This document shows, piece by piece, positions 60,805 to 64,000 of a DNA stretch of 64,000 nt. The translations under genes were made by a program, and so were the position numbers. Every line of letters starts with the position of its first letter. Within the stretch, counting starts at the first letter, position 1. Source of the stretch: Ruegeria spongiae (GTDB taxonomy: Bacteria; Pseudomonadota; Alphaproteobacteria; Rhodobacterales; Rhodobacteraceae); the NCBI RefSeq assembly GCF_023502395.1, contig NZ_JAMFMB010000001.1, positions 248,001 to 312,000 of the forward strand, given 5' to 3'. The notes beneath the pieces are model-generated. The model saw nothing but the letters and a program-made list of their open reading frames with translations. It did not search any database and was not told where the DNA came from.

Positions 60805-61574
60805 GCGCGCCGATCCTCTCCGTCCGCAATGTGGAAAGCTACTATGGACCGATCATGGCGATAAGGGGCGTGTCGATTGACGTCGCCCAGGGCCGGATCG
60901 TCACCATTCTGGGGGCCAATGGCGCGGGCAAGACCACGTTGATGAAGACGATCTCGGGCGTGATGGACCCCGAAAAGGGCGCGATCACCTTCGAGGGCGA
61001 CGAGATACAGGGACGCGAACCGCATAAGATCGTCGAGCGCGGCATCGTGCATGTTCCCGAAGGGCGCGAGGTCTTTCCCCTGCTCACGGTCGAGGAAAAC
61101 CTGAGCCTTGGCGCTTACACCCGACATGACAAGGTACAGATCGAACGCGACCGCGAACTGGTGTTTTCCTACTTCCCGATCCTCGCCGAGCGGCGCATGG
61201 CCGAGGCGGGCACGCTGTCGGGCGGGCAGCAGCAGATGCTGGCCATCGGTCGCGGATTGATGGCCGGGCCGCGCCTGATGCTGCTGGACGAGCCGTCACT
61301 GGGCTTGTCCCCCCGGCTGGTGCAGGAAATATTCGACATTCTCGCAAGGCTGAACCGCGAGCAGAACATGACCATCGTTCTGGTCGAACAGAACGCCGCC
61401 GCCGCGCTGGACCTGGCCGATGACGGCTATGTCATGGAAGTGGGCCGCATCGTGATGAGCGGCAGCGCGCAGGACATTGCCGCCTCGGACGACATTCAGA
61501 ACTTCTATCTCGGCGTGCAGGAGGACGGCGCGCGCGAAAACCGCCGCTGGAAACGGCGCAAGACGTGGAGGTAG
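60801..61574 (+). CDS. HAAT-family ABC transporter ATP-binding protein LivF
   Basis: 257 residues, overlapping livG by 4 bases. Walker A GANGAGKTT, signature TLSGGQQQMLAIGRGL, Walker B LMLLDEPSLGLSP, H-loop VEQNAAAALDLAD. It has a basic C-terminal tail (ENRRWKRRKTWR) beyond the usual end. It ends just before the acyl-CoA synthetase start. Confidence 0.94.
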   Translation: MSAPILSVRNVESYYGPIMAIRGVSIDVAQGRIVTILGANGAGKTTLMKTISGVMDPEKGAITFEGDEIQGREPHKIVERGIVHVPEGREVFPLLTVEENLSLGAYTRHDKVQIERDRELVFSYFPILAERRMAEAGTLSGGQQQMLAIGRGLMAGPRLMLLDEPSLGLSPRLVQEIFDILARLNREQNMTIVLVEQNAAAALDLADDGYVMEVGRIVMSGSAQDIAASDDIQNFYLGVQEDGARENRRWKRRKTWR

Positions 61575-61579
61575 ACGGA

Positions 61580-63466
61580 ATGGATGCCAGCGCCCTGCCC
61601 CCCCGGATTGACATCAACGGGATCAGCCTCAACGCCGATCCGGGCCAGCGCCCGCTGCAGGTGGATAGCTGCACCACCATCGTCAGCCTGTTTGCCAGCC
61701 GCTGCGCCGGTCTGGGCGCCCGCACCGCGCATCGCGAGAAAGACATGGGGCTGTGGAAATCCTATAGCTGGGACGACTACTGGACCCACGCCAAATGGAT
61801 CGGCCTCGCCCTGCGCAAACTGGGGCTTGAGCGCGGCGAGGTGGTCTCGATCCTCAGCGAGGACCGCAAGGAATGGGCCTGGCTGGATCTGGGCATTCAA
61901 TGCGTGGGCGGCATCGCCTCGGGCGTCTACACCACCGATTCCGACAAACAGCTTTCCTATCTGCTGCGCGACAGTGACAGCCGGTTCCTGATCGTCGAGA
62001 ACGAGGAGCAGCTGGACAAGTTCCTGCATATCGAGGGCGAGGTGCCCGATCTGCTGAACGTGATCATCCTCGAAGACGAGGGGTTGCACGATCTGAACCA
62101 CCCCAAATGCCTGATGATCGACGCGTTGTACCGGATCGGTCAGCAAGCCGAGGCGGCGCAACCCGGCCAGTTCGAGGCAGAAATCGCCAAGGCCGATCCC
62201 GGCGATATCGCGTTGCTGATATACACCTCGGGCACCACAGGCCCGCCGAAAGGTGCGATGCTGAGCCATGAGAACATCATGGCGGCGATCTCTTCCTGGC
62301 TGCATGCGCTGCCGGTTTTCGACACCGACGAGCAGCTCTGCTTTCTGCCGCTCTGCCACATCCTGGAACGCGGTGTGTCAATCTATCTGCCGCTGGCCTC
62401 GAAATGCAAAGTGAACTTTGCCGAAAGCCCGGAAACCGTGTTCAGCAACCTGCAGGAGGTCTCGCCCTCGACCTTCATCGCCGTGCCGCGGGTCTGGGAA
62501 AAGATTCACAGCCAGGTCACGATCCTGATCAACGAGGCCACGCCGCTGGGCCGCAAAGCCTTTCACGCGGCCCTGGTTACAGGCATCAAGCGCGCCGCGT
62601 ATCTGACGGAAAACAAACCGGTTCCTCTTGATCTGGCCTGGCGATTCCGGCTGTGGGATTTTCTGGTTCTGCGCAATCTGCGGCGCATGCTGGGTCTGGA
62701 CCGGCTGCGGCGCGGCGGTTCCGGCGCGGCGCCGATCTCGCCCGAACTGCTGCGCTGGTACTGGGCCATCGGTGTGCCGCTGGTCGAAGGGTTTGGCATG
62801 ACCGAGACCGCCGGCATCGCCACCATCAACACGCCGGTGACCAACCGCATCGGCACCATCGGCCGCACCGTGCCGGGAACCGAGTTGCGGATATCCGAGA
62901 TCGGTGAGATCGAGGCGCGCGGGCTCAATATCTTCAAGGGCTACTGGCGCAACAATGAAAAAACCGCCGAGACATTTACCGACGACGGCTGGCTGCGCAC
63001 CGGTGATATGGGCCGGATCGACGACGACGGTTTTGTCACCATCACCGGGCGGATGAAGGACATCCTGATCACCGCAGGCGGCAAGAACATCGCGCCCGCC
63101 GAGATCGAGAGCCGGCTGAAGTTCTCGCATTTCATCTCGGACGCGGTGGTGATCGGCGATGCGCGCAAATACCTGACCGCGCTGATCATGATCGATCAGG
63201 AGAATGTCGAGAAATTCGCGCAGGAGCAGAAAGTGCCGTTCTCGGATTTCCCCTCGCTCTGCGCCGCAAAGGAGGTCCGCGCGCTGATCGGAGGCGAATT
63301 GGACCAAGCCAACAAGGATTTCGCGCGGGTCGAGCAGATCAAGGATTTCCGCATCATCGACGTGCTGCTGACCGCCGAGGACGAAGAGTTGACCGCCACG
63401 ATGAAACTCAAGCGCGGTCAGGTGGAAAAGAGCCATGGAAAGCTGATCGAAGAGATGTACCAATAG
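61580..63466 (+). CDS. AMP-dependent acyl-CoA synthetase
   Basis: 628 residues from the ATG at 61580, with GGAGG 8 bases upstream inside the end of livF. An ANL-superfamily enzyme: P-loop YTSGTTGPPKGAMLSH, VPLVEGFGMTETAG, GWLRTGDMGRIDDDGFVTITGRMKD and the catalytic lysine in the C-terminal KLKRGQVEKSHG. Similarity is to long-chain fatty-acid-CoA ligases (FadD15/ACSL class, with a long insertion). Placement among liv genes suggests that the imported acid is activated to a CoA ester; the acid is unknown. Confidence 0.92.
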   Translation: MDASALPPRIDINGISLNADPGQRPLQVDSCTTIVSLFASRCAGLGARTAHREKDMGLWKSYSWDDYWTHAKWIGLALRKLGLERGEVVSILSEDRKEWAWLDLGIQCVGGIASGVYTTDSDKQLSYLLRDSDSRFLIVENEEQLDKFLHIEGEVPDLLNVIILEDEGLHDLNHPKCLMIDALYRIGQQAEAAQPGQFEAEIAKADPGDIALLIYTSGTTGPPKGAMLSHENIMAAISSWLHALPVFDTDEQLCFLPLCHILERGVSIYLPLASKCKVNFAESPETVFSNLQEVSPSTFIAVPRVWEKIHSQVTILINEATPLGRKAFHAALVTGIKRAAYLTENKPVPLDLAWRFRLWDFLVLRNLRRMLGLDRLRRGGSGAAPISPELLRWYWAIGVPLVEGFGMTETAGIATINTPVTNRIGTIGRTVPGTELRISEIGEIEARGLNIFKGYWRNNEKTAETFTDDGWLRTGDMGRIDDDGFVTITGRMKDILITAGGKNIAPAEIESRLKFSHFISDAVVIGDARKYLTALIMIDQENVEKFAQEQKVPFSDFPSLCAAKEVRALIGGELDQANKDFARVEQIKDFRIIDVLLTAEDEELTATMKLKRGQVEKSHGKLIEEMYQ

Positions 63467-63488
63467 AAATATTTTCAGGGAGGAAGAT

Positions 63489-64000
63489 ATGAATCGGATT
63501 ATGGGAGGCATCGCCGCCACCGCGCTTGCGTTGAGCGGTTCAGCATGGGCTGAAACGCAGGGTGTCAGCGACAGCGAAATCGTCATCGGCGCTGTCACCG
63601 ATCTGAGCGGTATTTTCGCCGCCGCCGGGGTTCCGGCCACCAAGGGTGCAAACCTCTATTTCGACGAGATAAACGCCGAAGGCGGCGTGCATGGCCGCAC
63701 GATCCGCTATGTGGTCGAAGACAACGGTTATCAGATGCCGCGCGCGATGCAGGGCTATAACAAGCTGCTCAATCGCGACAAGGTCTTTGCCATGCTCATG
63801 TCGCTGGGCACACCGATGAACGTGGCGGGCTTCAAGCTGCTCGATCCCAAGGGCATCCCGAATGTCGCCCCCCTGTCAGCCGCGCGCCAGATGCTGCAGG
63901 AACCAATGGACAACAAGTTCACCACCACGTCATCCTATTACGATCAGGCGCGTATTGGCGTGAAGTATCTCAGCGATCAATATGGTGCGCAAAAGGTCTG
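63489..64000 (+). CDS. ABC transporter substrate-binding protein, LivK type (partial, 3' end outside window)
   Basis: 170 residues are visible. The GGAGG Shine-Dalgarno precedes MNRIMGGIAATALALSGSAWA, a Sec signal peptide. The mature part (SDSEIVIGAVTDLSGIFAAAGVPATKGANLYFDEINAEGGVHGR) is the type I periplasmic-binding fold of the LivK family. It follows the synthetase gene by 22 bases and supplies the binding protein for the LivHMGF transporter. Confidence 0.93.
   Translation, partial: MNRIMGGIAATALALSGSAWAETQGVSDSEIVIGAVTDLSGIFAAAGVPATKGANLYFDEINAEGGVHGRTIRYVVEDNGYQMPRAMQGYNKLLNRDKVFAMLMSLGTPMNVAGFKLLDPKGIPNVAPLSAARQMLQEPMDNKFTTTSSYYDQARIGVKYLSDQYGAQKV

Overview
The window is about 64 kb of GC-rich (roughly 60% or more) alphaproteobacterial chromosome. 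Gene content and order point to a marine Rhodobacterales, Roseobacter-group bacterium. The evidence is a SUF operon led by an IscR with a single cysteine, alphaproteobacterial LexA boxes of the form GTTC-N7-GTTC at recA and lexA, CckA with CtrA-type boxes, eukaryote-like NADP-isocitrate dehydrogenase, and the run alaS-recA-cckA-rsmB-guaB. Most of the DNA is ordinary, densely packed housekeeping sequence. Accessory DNA is confined to about 52.2-56.3 kb.

Layout. 0-1.7 kb: an L,D-transpeptidase cut by the window edge, divergent from a DUF882 (YcbK-like) TAT-exported peptidase, then tRNA-Arg(CCG). 1.75-10.8 kb: one long minus-strand Fe-S assembly operon (iscR, cysteine desulfurase, sufB, hypothetical, YbjQ-like, polysaccharide pyruvyl transferase, sufC, sufD, two YIP1-like membrane proteins, sufS). 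It is preceded by a promoter carrying both an Irr-type ICE palindrome and an iron-Rhodo-box. 10.8-16.9 kb: alpha/beta hydrolase, a small protein, a tandem-HD protein, icd, a 45-residue membrane peptide, an SMR efflux protein and typA. 17-18.4 kb: a secreted Gly/Asn-rich repeat protein facing a LapG-type protease. 18.6-28.1 kb: alaS, recA, cckA, rsmB and guaB. 28.3-31.9 kb: a RACo-like ferredoxin/ASKHA protein, a methyltransferase, tRNA-Gly and a lipoprotein. 32-34 kb: tRNA-Leu, DUF192, a double cold-shock protein and pdxH. 34.2-39.2 kb: fabI, a LysE exporter, gpt, an aminotransferase and ppiD. 39.2-47.2 kb: trpE, (divergent polysaccharide deacetylase), trpGDC-moaC-moeA-lexA. 47.2-52.1 kb: comEC, gltX and gltA. 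52.2-56.3 kb: a TetR regulator divergent from a PLP decarboxylase of unclear substrate, followed by a decayed IS110-family element. 56.3-64 kb: a membrane-anchored helical protein, then an operon of an MDR oxidoreductase, livHMGF, an acyl-CoA synthetase and the start of a substrate-binding protein.

The most interesting signals are three. The first is a pair of hairpins immediately upstream of, and overlapping, the start of the dead IS110 transposase; this is where IS110-group elements encode their bridge RNA. The second is the stacked iron-responsive operators on the suf promoter. The third is a full TTAA-N7-TTAA CtrA box upstream of cckA, the gene for the kinase that controls CtrA. All functions are read from sequence and general family knowledge; no searches were run.
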